64,000 nucleotides of DNA from Pseudonocardia sp. T1-2H (GTDB lineage Bacteria > Actinomycetota > Actinomycetes > Mycobacteriales > Pseudonocardiaceae), in contig NZ_JBBPCL010000001.1 in NCBI RefSeq assembly GCF_038039215.1, positions 1,922,001-1,986,000 on the forward strand, read 5' to 3'. Numbering within the stretch: position 1 is the first letter of the stretch; each line of letters starts with the position of its first letter. Positions 11,222 to 19,815 of the stretch are shown piece by piece. A program made the position numbers and the translations under genes. Under the pieces are notes generated by a model. The model did not search any database and was not told the origin of the DNA. It saw nothing but the letters and a program-made list of their open reading frames with translations.

Positions 11222-12450
11222 ATGTCAGCGCTGATGTCCGACTACCTGCTCGACCGCCCCGGCACCTCCGACGAGGCCCGCGCGCTGCGCGCGGACCTGG
11301 TGGGCCGGGCCCGTGAGATCGTCCCCGTCCTGGCGCGCAACGCCGCGAGGACCGAACAGGACCGCCGCGTCGTCGAGGAGAACATCTCCCTGATCGACGA
11401 CGCCGGCCTCTTCCGGATCATGAAGCCGAAGCGGTTCGGTGGCTATGAAACCGACTTCCGTACGAAGTTGGAGGTTTCCCGGGAGCTGGCCCGCGGCTGC
11501 GGGTCGACCGCGTGGGCCTCCACCCTGATGAACGTGTGCGCGTGGTTCGGGGGACTGTTTCCGGACCGGGCTCAGCGCGACGTGTGGGGGAGAACCCGGG
11601 CTGCCGGATCGCGGGCGTGCTGGCCCCGTCCGCGGAGGCGGTGCGGGTTGACGGCGGCTACCGCGTGACCGGCTCGTGGGGGTGGGCGTCGGGGTGCCTG
11701 CACTCCCAGTGGGCGGTCGTCGGCTTCCCCGTCCCGGACGAGCGCGGCGAGGTCGTCGACCAGGGACTGGCCCTGGTCCCGATGTTGGACCTGTCGATCG
11801 AGGACACGTGGTTCGTGGCCGGGATGCGCGGCACCGGTTCGAACACCCTGGTCGCCCAGGACGTGTTCGTCCCCGAACACCGGGTGATCTCCGTGCCGGC
11901 GGCGATCGGGGGCCGCTACGGCACCGAGCACACCGACGAGGCCCTCTACCGCAGCGCGTTCATCCCGGTTGCCGCGCTGGTGCTCGCCGGACCGCAGCTC
12001 GGGCTGGCCCAGGCGGCCCTGGAGCTGGTGCTGGAGAAGGCGCCGAAGCGGTCGATCTCCTACACCTTCTACGACGTCCAGACCGAGGCCCCGACCGTGC
12101 AGCTGGCCGTGGCGAAGGCCGCGGCACTCGTCGACTCCGCACACCTGCACGCCTACCGGGCGGCCGCGGACATCGACCAGGCCGCGGCGGACGGGGTGTA
12201 CCCGGACTACGCCGCCCGCGCCCGCGTCCGCATGGACACCGGCTGGGCGATCGAGCAGGCCCGCGAGGCGGTCCGGGTGCTCGTCTCCGCGCACGGGGCC
12301 TCGAGCTTCGCCGAGTCCAGCCCCCTGCAGCGAATCTGGCGCGACTCCGAGGTCGCCAGCCGGCACGCGGTGATCAACCCGGCGATCTCGTCGGAGGTCT
12401 ACGGCCGGGCGCTGCTAGGCATCACCGACGGCGTCACCGCGCTCGTCTGA
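11222..12450 (+). pseudogene. acyl-CoA dehydrogenase-like flavin monooxygenase, frameshifted
   Basis: A protein of about 409 residues in the acyl-CoA-dehydrogenase fold subgroup used by two-component flavin monooxygenases (HsaA/HpaB-like hydroxylases). The N-terminal half (ENISLIDDAGLFRIMKPKRF, STAWASTLMN) and C-terminal half (VTGSWGWASG, DVFVPEHRVIS, ISSEVYGRALLGITDGV) are in different frames. The break is at the five-G run 11586-11590, where one more G would give DVWGENPGCRIAGVLAP. ATG 11222 follows CAGGAGAG. It lies 17 bases after the VOC gene and 35 before the FAH-type hydrolase, so the three are one operon. A flavin reductase partner is not visible nearby. Confidence 0.82.
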
Positions 12451-12485
12451 TCCGATCCGTTTCCCGACCCCTGGGAGGAATACCC

Positions 12486-13352
12486 GTGCGTATCGCCAAC
12501 GCCGCCGGCCGGCTGGTCCTGCTCGACCCCGAGGCCGGCTCCGGCCTCCGGGCCCTCGACGTCGAGCAGGCCAGCGGCGGCCGGTTCCCGGCCGACCCGC
12601 AGGCGGTCTACCCCCGGTGGGCGGAGTTCCGCGACTGGGCCACCTCCGCGTCGTTCTCGGCCGCCGTCCCGATCCCCGACGAGGAGCTCGACGCCGTGGC
12701 GCCCCGACCGCCGCAGATCTTCGCGGTCGGGCTCAACTACCGCGACCACGCCGACGAGGCCGGCTTCGCGCTGCCCGCCGAGCCTGTCGTGTTCACCAAG
12801 TACGCCTCCAGCCTCACCGGCCCGCGCGGTGACATCACACTCTCCCCGGGCAACGTGGACTGGGAGGTCGAGCTGGTCGCGGTGATCGGGACCGGCGGGC
12901 GCGACATCGCCGAGGCCGACGGCTGGGAGCACGTCGCGGGGCTCAGCCTCGGCCAGGACATCTCCGACCGGGTCACCCAGTTCGCCGCACCCCCCGCCCA
13001 GTTCGGACTGGGCAAGTCCTACCCCGGGTTCTCACCGGTCGGACCGAGCCTCGTCACGCTCGACGAGTTGCGGGCGGCCGGCCTGGACCCGGCGGACCTG
13101 GAGCTGGGCTGCCTGGTCAACGGGGAGAGCATGCAGAAGGGCCGCACCGGCGACATGATCTTCCCGATCCCGGTGATCGTCGCGAAGCTGTCCGCGATCG
13201 TCACGCTGATGCCCGGCGACGTGATCTTCACCGGGACGCCGTCCGGCGTCGGGGTGGGCATGACCCCGCCGCGGTTCCTGCAGGCCGGCGACGAGCTCGT
13301 CACCTGGTGCACCGGGATCGGCGAGATGCGCCATCGCCTCGTGGGGTCCTGA
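12486..13352 (+). CDS. fumarylacetoacetate hydrolase family protein
   Basis: A 288-residue FAH-superfamily hydrolase or isomerase, the type that acts after ring cleavage on 2-hydroxymuconate-like or acylpyruvate products. It shows GLNYRDHADEAG (about residue 82), the metal-binding E-x-E pattern in VDWEVELVAVIG, LGKSYPGFSPVGP, and the C-terminal IFTGTPSGVGVG loop. The GTG at 12486 has GGGAGGAA 6 bases upstream. It is the last gene of the GntR-flanked operon and the only one of the three enzymes with an intact frame. Confidence 0.92.
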   Translation: MRIANAAGRLVLLDPEAGSGLRALDVEQASGGRFPADPQAVYPRWAEFRDWATSASFSAAVPIPDEELDAVAPRPPQIFAVGLNYRDHADEAGFALPAEPVVFTKYASSLTGPRGDITLSPGNVDWEVELVAVIGTGGRDIAEADGWEHVAGLSLGQDISDRVTQFAAPPAQFGLGKSYPGFSPVGPSLVTLDELRAAGLDPADLELGCLVNGESMQKGRTGDMIFPIPVIVAKLSAIVTLMPGDVIFTGTPSGVGVGMTPPRFLQAGDELVTWCTGIGEMRHRLVGS

Positions 13353-13473
13353 CGCGGGTGGGTCGGGCCGGAGAACGTCCTGCTGCGCTCGGAGAACACG
13401 CGCCGCACTACGCCGACATGAACGTCGCGCTGACGCGCCGGATCAGCGGGAGAGTGCCGCCCCGTGGCCGCCC

Positions 13474-14280
13474 TCAGGTGCGCAGTGCCAGCCGGTGGAC
13501 GAGCTCCCGCTCGTCGGGTCCGAACCAGGGCGGCTCCCCCGCGGCGACGTTCTCGTCGATCCGTGTCGGGTTCGCCGTCGCCGGGATCGCGACGGTGCAC
13601 CTCGGATCGCTCAGTCCCCACTTGAGCAGCGCCTGCGCCCAGGTGCGGACCCCGAACGGGTACAGCGGCGCGAGCTGGGCCTCGCCGATGTCGAGGCCCA
13701 GCAGCTCACCCTCGCCGAAGGGACGCATGACGACCACGCCGAGCCCGAGGTCGGCGGCCAGCGGCAGGATGCGCTGCTCGACCTGGCGCTGCCGCGGGTT
13801 GTACGGGACCTGAACGGCGTCGATCCGGCCGGTGCGCATCACCGTCTCCAGCTCGCCGACCACCGCGTAGTGCGTCGCCCCGATCCGGTCGATCCGGCCC
13901 TCCTCCCGCGCCGCCAGCAGCAGCGGTAGGTGCTCGCGCCAGGCCACCAGGTTGTGGATCTGCATCAGCTCGACGTGTCCGCCGTAGAGGCGAAGCGCCC
14001 GGTCGAGCTGCTGCCGCCCCTCCGCCGGCGAGACCGTCCAGATCTTGGTGGCCACGACCGCCTCGTCCCGGCGGCCGCTCAGGGCCTCGGCGAGCAGCTC
14101 CTCGGCGCGGCCGTACATCGGCGAGGAGTCGAAGAACCGCACCCCGGCGTCGAGGGCCCGGGTCACGACCGCGACGTGTCGGCCGCCGGCGGCTGCCGCC
14201 TCCAGCCGGCGCCAGGTCCCCAGGCCGATGACCGGCACCTCCGTGCCGTCCGCGCCGAGCCGCCGTCGCTCCACTCGCAC
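13474..14280 (-). CDS. aldo/keto reductase
   Basis: A 268-residue aldo/keto reductase with the TIM-barrel catalytic tetrad Asp51, Tyr56 (DSSPMYG), Lys79 (VATKIW) and His109 (LMQIHN). The C-terminal NADPH-binding loop is marked by IPATANPTRIDEN. The protein is somewhat shorter than 300-330-residue members and lacks the long C-terminal extension. It is convergent with the FAH operon, so a shared pathway is possible but not shown. Substrate unknown. Confidence 0.9.
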   Translation of the reverse strand: MRVERRRLGADGTEVPVIGLGTWRRLEAAAAGGRHVAVVTRALDAGVRFFDSSPMYGRAEELLAEALSGRRDEAVVATKIWTVSPAEGRQQLDRALRLYGGHVELMQIHNLVAWREHLPLLLAAREEGRIDRIGATHYAVVGELETVMRTGRIDAVQVPYNPRQRQVEQRILPLAADLGLGVVVMRPFGEGELLGLDIGEAQLAPLYPFGVRTWAQALLKWGLSDPRCTVAIPATANPTRIDENVAAGEPPWFGPDERELVHRLALRT

Positions 14281-14512
14281 AGGGTCCCGTACCGCCCCGC
14301 CCTCAAACCTCGCCGCCGCGGAGGCAACCGGTTACGTCACCCGATGGGTGAGGGCGACGGCGGCCGCGTCCCGGATCCCGCTCGGCCCGATCGGGCAGGT
14401 GCTTCCCGAGTGGAGCCACCGCGGCGGCCCCGACCTCCTGCCCACAACCGCGCGGCCGCGCGGGACGCTGCGGGAGGACGCGGGCGATACGGTCGAAAAA
14501 CCTGATCGCCCG

Positions 14513-14539
14513 TGTCGATCCTGGCAGCTCCCGTTCGAC
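14513..14539 (+). promoter_or_regulatory. candidate ECF42-type promoter, module 1
   Basis: TGTCGA at 14513-14518 and CGAC at 14536-14539 are separated by 17 bases and lie 49 bases before the DGPF gene. The same elements, spacing and distance occur before the second module (56630-56656). ECF42 sigma factors are known to read a TGTCGA-type -35 element, so this fits autoregulation. The rest of the 308-base gap between the aldo/keto reductase and the DGPF gene shows no gene. Confidence 0.7.
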
Positions 14540-14588
14540 GCGGGAGTAGAAAGGCGCGAGCCGCGCCCCGGACCCGAGGGAGAACCCC

Positions 14589-15011
14589 GTGAAGTACATG
14601 CTGATCATGCGCGCCACCGCCGAGGCCGTCGAGGCGTCGAAGAACGTCGACTTCGAGAAGATCATCACCGCGATGGGCGAGTACAACGAGGCGCTCATGA
14701 AGGCCGGCGTGCTGCTCGCAGGGGAAGGCCTCTCCGACGCGGAGGAGGGATTCGTCGTCGACTTCGGCGACCAGCCCCCGATCGTCAGCGACGGTCCCTA
14801 CGGGGAGACCCACGAGCTGTTCAACGGCTTCTGGATCATCCGGACCTCCTCGAAGGAGGAGGCCGTCGAATGGGCCTCCCGCTGCCCGCTCGGCCCCGGT
14901 TCGAAGCTCGAGGTGCGGCGCGTCACCGAGGCGAGCGACTTCGCGGACTTCGCCGACAACGAGTACGTCCAGAAGGAGGCCGGGTGGCGCGAGGAACTCG
15001 GGACGGAGTGA
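14589..15011 (+). CDS. YCII-related DGPF protein, module 1
   Basis: A 140-residue soluble protein of the YCII-like DGPF family, a dimeric ferredoxin-like fold. It begins with MKYMLIMRA and carries the signature SDGPYGETHELFNGF (about residues 62-76) and the EAVEWASRCP helix. GAGGGAGAA precedes the ATG. DGPF genes are the constant partners of ECF42 sigma factors; their biochemical job is unsettled. The sigma gene follows after 27 bases and a paralogous pair sits at 56.7-58.4 kb. Confidence 0.92.
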   Translation: MKYMLIMRATAEAVEASKNVDFEKIITAMGEYNEALMKAGVLLAGEGLSDAEEGFVVDFGDQPPIVSDGPYGETHELFNGFWIIRTSSKEEAVEWASRCPLGPGSKLEVRRVTEASDFADFADNEYVQKEAGWREELGTE

Positions 15012-15038
15012 GACAAGCGCGCTGAGGGACTACTGACG

Positions 15039-16265
15039 ATGTCCGACATCCGACGCACCGTCGACGCCGTCTGGCGGATCGAAGGCGGACGCATCGTCGC
15101 GACGCTCGCCAAGATGGTCGGCGACGTCGGCCTCGCCGAGGACCTGGCGCAGGAGGCCGTCGCCGACGCGCTCGCGCAGTGGCCGGAGTCCGGCGTCCCG
15201 CGCAACGCGGGCGCCTGGCTCACCGCCGTCGCGAAGCGGAAAGCCATCGACGGCTGGCGCCGCCGGGAGCGGCTCGACGAGCGCTACCACGCCATCGCCC
15301 ACGAACTCGACGAGCAGATCGTCGAGGAGTGGCAGCCGATCGACGACGACCTCCTGCGCCTCGTGTTCACGGCATGCCATCCCGTCCTCGGGCGCGAGGC
15401 CCAGGTCGCGATGACGCTCCGCGTCGTCGGCGGCCTCACCAGCGAGGAGATCGCCCGGATGTTCCTTGTGCCGGTCGCGACGATGCAGCAGCGCATCGTG
15501 CGAGCCAAGAAGACGTTGTCGGCGGCGCGCGTACCGTTCGAGGTGCCGGAGCCGCACGCATGGGCCGTGCGGCTCGGGGGCGTGCTCGGCGTCGTCTACC
15601 TGATCTTCACCGAGGGCTACGCCGCCACCTCGGGCGACCGATGGATCCGAACCGAGCTGGCCGACGAGGCGCTGCGGATCGGCCGGGTGCTCGCCGGCCT
15701 GGTGCCCCGTGAGCCGGAGGCGCACGGCCTCGTCGCGCTCATGGAGTTCCAGGCGTCGCGCTTCGCCGCACGGGAGGCGCCGGACGGCAGCCCGATCCTC
15801 CTCGCCGAGCAGGACCGGCGACGCTGGGACCACGCCCAGATCGGGCGGGGGAGTGCGGCGCTCGACCGATCGGACACGCTCGGTCGCGGGCGCGGCAACT
15901 ACGCGCTGCAGGCGGCGATCGCCCAGTGCCACGCGCTCGCGCCGAGCGTCGACCAGACCGACTGGGAGCGCATCGCCCTGCTCTACGAGGCGCTCGGCCG
16001 CATCGCGCCGAGCCCGGTCGTCGAACTCAACCGGGCGGTCGCAGTGTCGATGGCCACCGGTCCCGCATCGGCCTTGCCCATCGTCGACCGGCTCGCCGCG
16101 GCGGGCTCACTCCGCGGCTCGCACCTGCTCCCGAGCGTGCGCGGCGAGCTGCTCGCGCGCCTCGGCCGCATCGACGAGGCCCGGTCCGAGCTCACGACCG
16201 CCGCCGGGCTGGCCGCGAACCGGCGCCAGCGAGAAGTGCTGCTCGCCAAGGCCGCCGCGCTCTGA
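15039..16265 (+). CDS. ECF42-type RNA polymerase sigma factor, module 1
   Basis: A 408-residue ECF sigma factor of the ECF42 group. Region 2 is at about residues 8-75 (VWRIEGGRIVATLAKM, DLAQEAVADALAQWP), region 4 at about 110-160 (GLTSEEIARMFLVPVATMQQ), and a long C-terminal extension follows (YLIFTEGYAATSGD, LYEALGRIAPSPVVELNRAV) with TPR-like helical pairs, characteristic of the group. There is no anti-sigma gene; control is thought to run through the extension. It directs transcription probably from promoters like 14513-14539. The product is about 55% alike in the conserved blocks to the second copy at 57125-58429. Confidence 0.93.
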   Translation: MSDIRRTVDAVWRIEGGRIVATLAKMVGDVGLAEDLAQEAVADALAQWPESGVPRNAGAWLTAVAKRKAIDGWRRRERLDERYHAIAHELDEQIVEEWQPIDDDLLRLVFTACHPVLGREAQVAMTLRVVGGLTSEEIARMFLVPVATMQQRIVRAKKTLSAARVPFEVPEPHAWAVRLGGVLGVVYLIFTEGYAATSGDRWIRTELADEALRIGRVLAGLVPREPEAHGLVALMEFQASRFAAREAPDGSPILLAEQDRRRWDHAQIGRGSAALDRSDTLGRGRGNYALQAAIAQCHALAPSVDQTDWERIALLYEALGRIAPSPVVELNRAVAVSMATGPASALPIVDRLAAAGSLRGSHLLPSVRGELLARLGRIDEARSELTTAAGLAANRRQREVLLAKAAAL

Positions 16266-16292
16266 TCCTGCCGGACGCTGCACAGGTAGGCG

Positions 16293-16315
16293 GCCTCGTC
16301 TCACGGCGACGAGGC
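16293..16315. terminator. hairpin between convergent genes
   Basis: Perfect 8-base stem GCCTCGTC / GACGAGGC with a 7-base loop, 27 bases after the sigma factor stop and before the end of the convergent metallo-hydrolase gene. It is symmetric, so it may serve both strands. No T-run follows, as usual in actinobacteria. Confidence 0.55.
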
Positions 16316-16406
16316 GGCGTCTGTGAAGGGCCCTGTCGCCCGCTCAACGAGCTGCGGGCCGTCGAGGTGCTCGACGTCGCGGAAGATCGCCCGGATCGGC
16401 CGGCGG

Positions 16407-17225
16407 TCAGGAGAAGGTGGGAACGATCCACCTGCCCGGGTCAGCCATTCGTAGGACCTGGGACAGCCCGGCGTCGTCGAACGCGTCGACGATGCGGTCG
16501 GGGCCTTCGCTGAAATGCGCCCAGCTGTCGTAGTGCGCGGGCACGACCAGCGGTGCCCCCAGGAGAGCGGCCGCGGCTGCGGCCCGTTCGCTGGTCAGGG
16601 TCAGCGCGCGGCCGCGTTCCTTGGCCGGCACGCGCGCAGCCCCGGCGAACAGCACGGCCACCTCGATCGGGCCGACACGCCGGGCCACCTCGGCCACCAC
16701 GGCGATCGAGGCGTTGTCACCGCTGATGTACACCGTCGGAACACCGTCGGCGGACAGAACGAAACCTGTGACCTCGCAGTTGACGTGACCGTCCTCGTCA
16801 CGGGCACCGTCGGCGGGCCCGTGCATCGCCGGCACGGCGCGGATCGTGAGGTCACCGGCCTGGCCGCCGCGCGGCAGCCTCACTGTCTCCCAGGCTCTGA
16901 GCGGGGTGGCCGTCGGTCCGAGGCGCCCGGCGGTGCGCGGACCGGTCACGAGCAACGGTGCGGCGAGCGCGAATGCCCGGCCGCGATCGTCGAGGTTGTC
17001 GGGATGCAGGTCGTGGCTGACCAGGACGGCGTCGACCTGCCCCAGTTCGGCCTCGGACACCGCCGGCCCACGCAGCTTGGTCAGGTAGCCCTTGTCGCCG
17101 GGCGGGTCGAAGGTCGGGTCCACGACCAGCCTCGATCCCGCGACGTCGACCACGGTCGTGGGCCCACCGAGGACGCCGATCGCGAACCCGAGGCGCTCGG
17201 CGCCGACTCGCTCCGCCACCGTCAT
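16407..17225 (-). CDS. MBL-fold metallo-hydrolase (UlaG-like)
   Basis: A 272-residue metallo-beta-lactamase fold protein. The metal motif is VSHDLHPDNLDD (about residue 70), of the SHDxHxDNLD type found in actinobacterial UlaG-like hydrolases; further ligands are His in AMHGPAD, Asp in YISGDNAS and His in VVPAHYDSW. There is no signal peptide. The family includes lactonases and phosphodiesterases and the substrate cannot be assigned. It is convergent with the sigma gene, and a short noncoding tail of 171 bases separates it from the lipoprotein gene. Confidence 0.88.
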   Translation of the reverse strand: MTVAERVGAERLGFAIGVLGGPTTVVDVAGSRLVVDPTFDPPGDKGYLTKLRGPAVSEAELGQVDAVLVSHDLHPDNLDDRGRAFALAAPLLVTGPRTAGRLGPTATPLRAWETVRLPRGGQAGDLTIRAVPAMHGPADGARDEDGHVNCEVTGFVLSADGVPTVYISGDNASIAVVAEVARRVGPIEVAVLFAGAARVPAKERGRALTLTSERAAAAAALLGAPLVVPAHYDSWAHFSEGPDRIVDAFDDAGLSQVLRMADPGRWIVPTFS

Positions 17226-17396
17226 AACCCTACCCAGCCCCGGCCGCCACCGGTAGAACGCTCACGTCTCCTGTGATCGGCAGGCCGAGGACGAGCCCGT
17301 CGTTGCCTAGCCCCCTGACAATCTTCCCCGTCTTCGGCGTCGTTGCGTAGCTCCCGGCCGAGGACGGACGGGCCTCAGCCGTCGGATCAGCTGGCG

Positions 17397-18032
17397 CTAG
17401 GCCTTCATCGTCTGGATCGACAGCTGCGGGGAGGGCGTGGTGCCTGCGCAGCCGTTGGTCTCCAGCGGGACGAAGGCCGAGGCCGTCTCCCCCGGCGGGT
17501 AGACGCGCAGGCCGCGGACGGGCGTCGGCCGGCAGGCCGCGGGGTCGAAGTTCGCGGCCTGGGGCATCTGCAGCACCGCCCCCGCGGCGGCACCCGGCCG
17601 GAGCCGGACCTGGTCCCCGCGCGGCCCGGTCATCTCGGCAGCCGCGCCGACCTGTTGGCCGTCGTCGCCGGTCACATACGAGACGCCCGGGAAGCCCCGG
17701 AGCTGGCACGTGTCCGGCCCGACGTTCAGGAAGCTGATCGTCGAGTACACCGAGCCGGCGGCCGCGTCGCGGTCGGTGAGGGTGATCCTCAGGTTGCGCG
17801 TGGCGCAGTTCGGCGGGTACAGCGCGTCGCCGGCGGAGGCCGGCGCCGAGGTGCCCGGTTGGTTCGTCGGCGCGGCGGTCGTCGTGGGCGTCGCAGCCGC
17901 CGTCGTGTTCGCCAGCGGGACCCCGCCGTTGACCTCGCTCCGGCCACCGCCGGAACAGCCGGCCGCCAGGATCCCGATGGTGGCGACCGCCACCGCGCCG
18001 AGCCGCGTCCTGTTCATGCTGGTCATGCTCAT
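17397..18032 (-). CDS. DUF4232 secreted lipoprotein
   Basis: A 211-residue predicted lipoprotein. A short signal peptide with lipobox ILAAGC puts the modified cysteine at 26, followed by a Thr/Ala/Pro-rich linker (about 40-68) and a DUF4232 beta-sandwich domain (about 75-211) with paired cysteines (NCATRNLRITL, CQLRGFPGVSYV, ACRPTPVRGLRVYPP). The GGGAGGGAGAG immediately upstream supports the ATG at 18032. It sits on the outer face of the membrane; function unknown. It is monocistronic on the minus strand. Confidence 0.88.
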   Translation of the reverse strand: MSMTSMNRTRLGAVAVATIGILAAGCSGGGRSEVNGGVPLANTTAAATPTTTAAPTNQPGTSAPASAGDALYPPNCATRNLRITLTDRDAAAGSVYSTISFLNVGPDTCQLRGFPGVSYVTGDDGQQVGAAAEMTGPRGDQVRLRPGAAAGAVLQMPQAANFDPAACRPTPVRGLRVYPPGETASAFVPLETNGCAGTTPSPQLSIQTMKA

Positions 18033-18258
18033 CTCTCTCCCTCCCCGACACCGGGCCCCCGCCCGGTGGGCGCCGGCCGGGACACCGCCGGCACCTGAAC
18101 AGAGGACGGCCGGAAGGCCGCGTGGGTTGCGTCGGCCGACGATCGCACCGCGTTCGGGTGACCCGCATCGGCCCGCGTCGCCTTCCTCACCCTCGGCGAG
18201 AGAGGTCGCTGACAGCCTGCCACGACCCGGGTCTCCCGGAGGGTCGCCGGGCCAGGCC

Positions 18259-18383
18259 CGCCGCCGGTGGCGGGACGGACGGCCTGCTGGTGATCTACGG
18301 CGCCGTGATCGTCGCCGGGCTGGTCAAGAGCCGGTACGTCGTGGCCGCGGCCGGCGTGTTCATGATCCTCATCGGGCTGGTGG
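18259..18383 (+). pseudogene. internally deleted scrap of the purine permease gene
   Basis: 125 bases nearly identical to two separate parts of the permease gene at 33.8-35.7 kb joined together. The left part (GGGTDGLLVIYGAVIVAGLV) matches about 34137-34202 and the right part (KSRYVVAAAGVFMILIGLV) matches 34789-34853. Only about four base differences are visible. The join lies at GGTCA, present at both donor ends, and removes 591 bases, exactly 197 codons. The flanks are unrelated to the permease. No start codon or product is likely. Confidence 0.85.
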
Positions 18384-18421
18384 AGCTGACCGGCGCCACC
18401 CGGGCTCGGCCGACCCTCGAC

Positions 18422-19045
18422 TCACACCGGCGGGATCGGCCGGACGGTCCCCTCGGGAGCCCCGGCCGCCCCCACGATCTGCAGCGCGAAGCGGCTGTAC
18501 TGCGCCGCCACCTCCTCGGCGGTGGCGGGCCCGTCGTCGTGGAACCAGCGGGCGATGCTCACGCACATCTCGCGGATCGCGAACGAGGCCAGCGCGGGGG
18601 AGTCGACCGTGAACACGCCCGCCTCGACACCCTCGACGATCACGGAACGGAGCGCATGTTCGTGCGCGCGGCGTAGCTCCTGAACGGTCGTGCGGTGTGG
18701 CTCGTCGAGGCTGGCGGTGTCGCGGTTGACGACCAGGGCCTCACGTCTGTGGGTGGCGTGCCGCCGGGCGTAGACGAACGTGGCCTGCTGCAGGCGGCGG
18801 ACCGGGTCGTCGAGGCCCGCGGTGGCCGCCCGGAAGTCCTCCAGCACCCCGGTCGCGGTGCGTTCGGTGATGGTGTGCAGCAGTTCCTGCTTCGACCGCA
18901 TGTGGTTGTAGAGACTCGGGGTTCGCACGCCGAGGACCTCGGCGATCTCGCTCAGGGCGGTCCCGTGGTACCCCCGCTGGGCGAACAGTGTGAGTGCCGC
19001 GTCGACGACGGCCTCGGCAGTCACCGTCGTGCGGGTGCCGGACAT
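18422..19045 (-). CDS. TetR family regulator, downstream tandem copy
   Basis: A 207-residue TetR-type repressor. The N-terminal helix-turn-helix (about residues 8-55) contains FAQRGYHGTALSEIAEVLGV and SLYNHMRSKQELL; the C-terminal ligand domain includes RRHATHRREALVVNRDTASL and FAIREMCVSIARWFHDD. It is about 60% identical to the TetR encoded directly upstream (19107-19718), so they arose by tandem duplication. The ATG at 19045 is preferred because GGGGGAA lies 8 bases before it; an ATG at 19075 is possible. Likely cotranscribed with the upstream copy. Confidence 0.9.
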   Translation of the reverse strand: MSGTRTTVTAEAVVDAALTLFAQRGYHGTALSEIAEVLGVRTPSLYNHMRSKQELLHTITERTATGVLEDFRAATAGLDDPVRRLQQATFVYARRHATHRREALVVNRDTASLDEPHRTTVQELRRAHEHALRSVIVEGVEAGVFTVDSPALASFAIREMCVSIARWFHDDGPATAEEVAAQYSRFALQIVGAAGAPEGTVRPIPPV

Positions 19046-19106
19046 CCGCAGATTCCCCCGTTTCGTGGCCGTCATCGCCGATGAACCGTATACAGGGCGC
19101 CGTCGA

Positions 19107-19718
19107 TCACGCGTACCCGACGATGCGCAGCGCGAACTCGGCGTACTCGTTTGCGACCTGCTCCGCTGTGCGGTCGCCGTCCTCCCGGAACCAGCGGGCG
19201 ATGCTGACGCACATCTCGAGGATGGCGAACGAGGCGAGCGCGGGGGAGTCGACGGCGAACACACCCGCTTCGGCGCCCTCCAGGATCAGCCCACGGACCG
19301 CGCGCTCGTGATCCCGGCGTCGCTCCCGCAGCCGGGTCAGGGCCGGCTCGTCGAGGCTGCTCGTGTCCCGGTTGACCAGCAGCGCCTCTCGGCGGTGCGT
19401 CGCGTGGCGCAGCGCGTAGACGTGGACGGCCCGCCGTAGGCGCTCGGCGGGCTCCGGCACGTCCCGCACCGCGTCGTCGAAGTCCGTCAGCACGTCGTCG
19501 AGGGTCCGGGCCACCAGCGTCTCGAGCAGCTGCTGCTTCGAGGTCATGTGGTTGTAGAGGCTCGGCGTGCGGATCCCGAGGGCCTCGGCGATCTCGCTGA
19601 GCGCCGTGCCGTGGTAGCCGCGGGCGGCGAAGACCGTCAGGGCCGCGTCGAGCACGGTGTCACCGGTGACCGGCGGCCGCGCCATCGGGGAGGCGGGCTC
19701 GGTCCTCGTCCTGGCCAT
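19107..19718 (-). CDS. TetR family regulator, operator-proximal copy
   Basis: A 203-residue TetR-type repressor with helix-turn-helix FAARGYHGTALSEIAEALGI and SLYNHMTSKQQLL, and a ligand domain with RHATHRREALLVNRDTSSL and EMCVSIARWFREDG. These features place it with TetR proteins that control acyl-CoA and fatty or aromatic acid catabolism in actinobacteria. It is divergent from the DUF485/symporter/acyl-CoA ligase genes, and two direct repeats lie in the shared promoter region, the expected operators. The downstream paralogue at 18422-19045 may form a heterodimer or sense a second ligand. Confidence 0.92.
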   Translation of the reverse strand: MARTRTEPASPMARPPVTGDTVLDAALTVFAARGYHGTALSEIAEALGIRTPSLYNHMTSKQQLLETLVARTLDDVLTDFDDAVRDVPEPAERLRRAVHVYALRHATHRREALLVNRDTSSLDEPALTRLRERRRDHERAVRGLILEGAEAGVFAVDSPALASFAILEMCVSIARWFREDGDRTAEQVANEYAEFALRIVGYA

Positions 19719-19741
19719 GGGTGAAACCCTACCGTTGCCTT

Positions 19742-19789
19742 ACGAATGAGCGTTAGCTAGTGTCCCGTCACGAATGAGCGTTAGCTAGT
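19742..19789. promoter_or_regulatory. two direct repeats, candidate TetR operators
   Basis: ACGAATGAGCGTTAGCTAGT occurs perfectly at 19742-19761 and 19770-19789, a 28-base period. Within the first copy CTTACG...CGTTAG forms an imperfect dyad, the shape expected for TetR sites (a CTAACG half-site). They lie between the TetR start at 19718 and the DUF485 start at 19816. A related site, with the AACGCTAGTTAG core, stands before the CO-dehydrogenase-like operon at 23438-23455. Confidence 0.75.
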
Positions 19790-19815
19790 TTCGCTCCAGG
19801 CCGGGAGGACACTCG

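Noticed and set aside
18122..18676. 184-codon plus-strand frame covering the permease scrap
   Set aside because: Only the central 40 codons have homology, from two joined pieces; the rest is antisense to the TetR gene. Treated as a relic.
19742..19789. Possible CRISPR start
   Set aside because: Only two repeats with an 8-base gap, no array and no cas gene; the position fits TetR operators.
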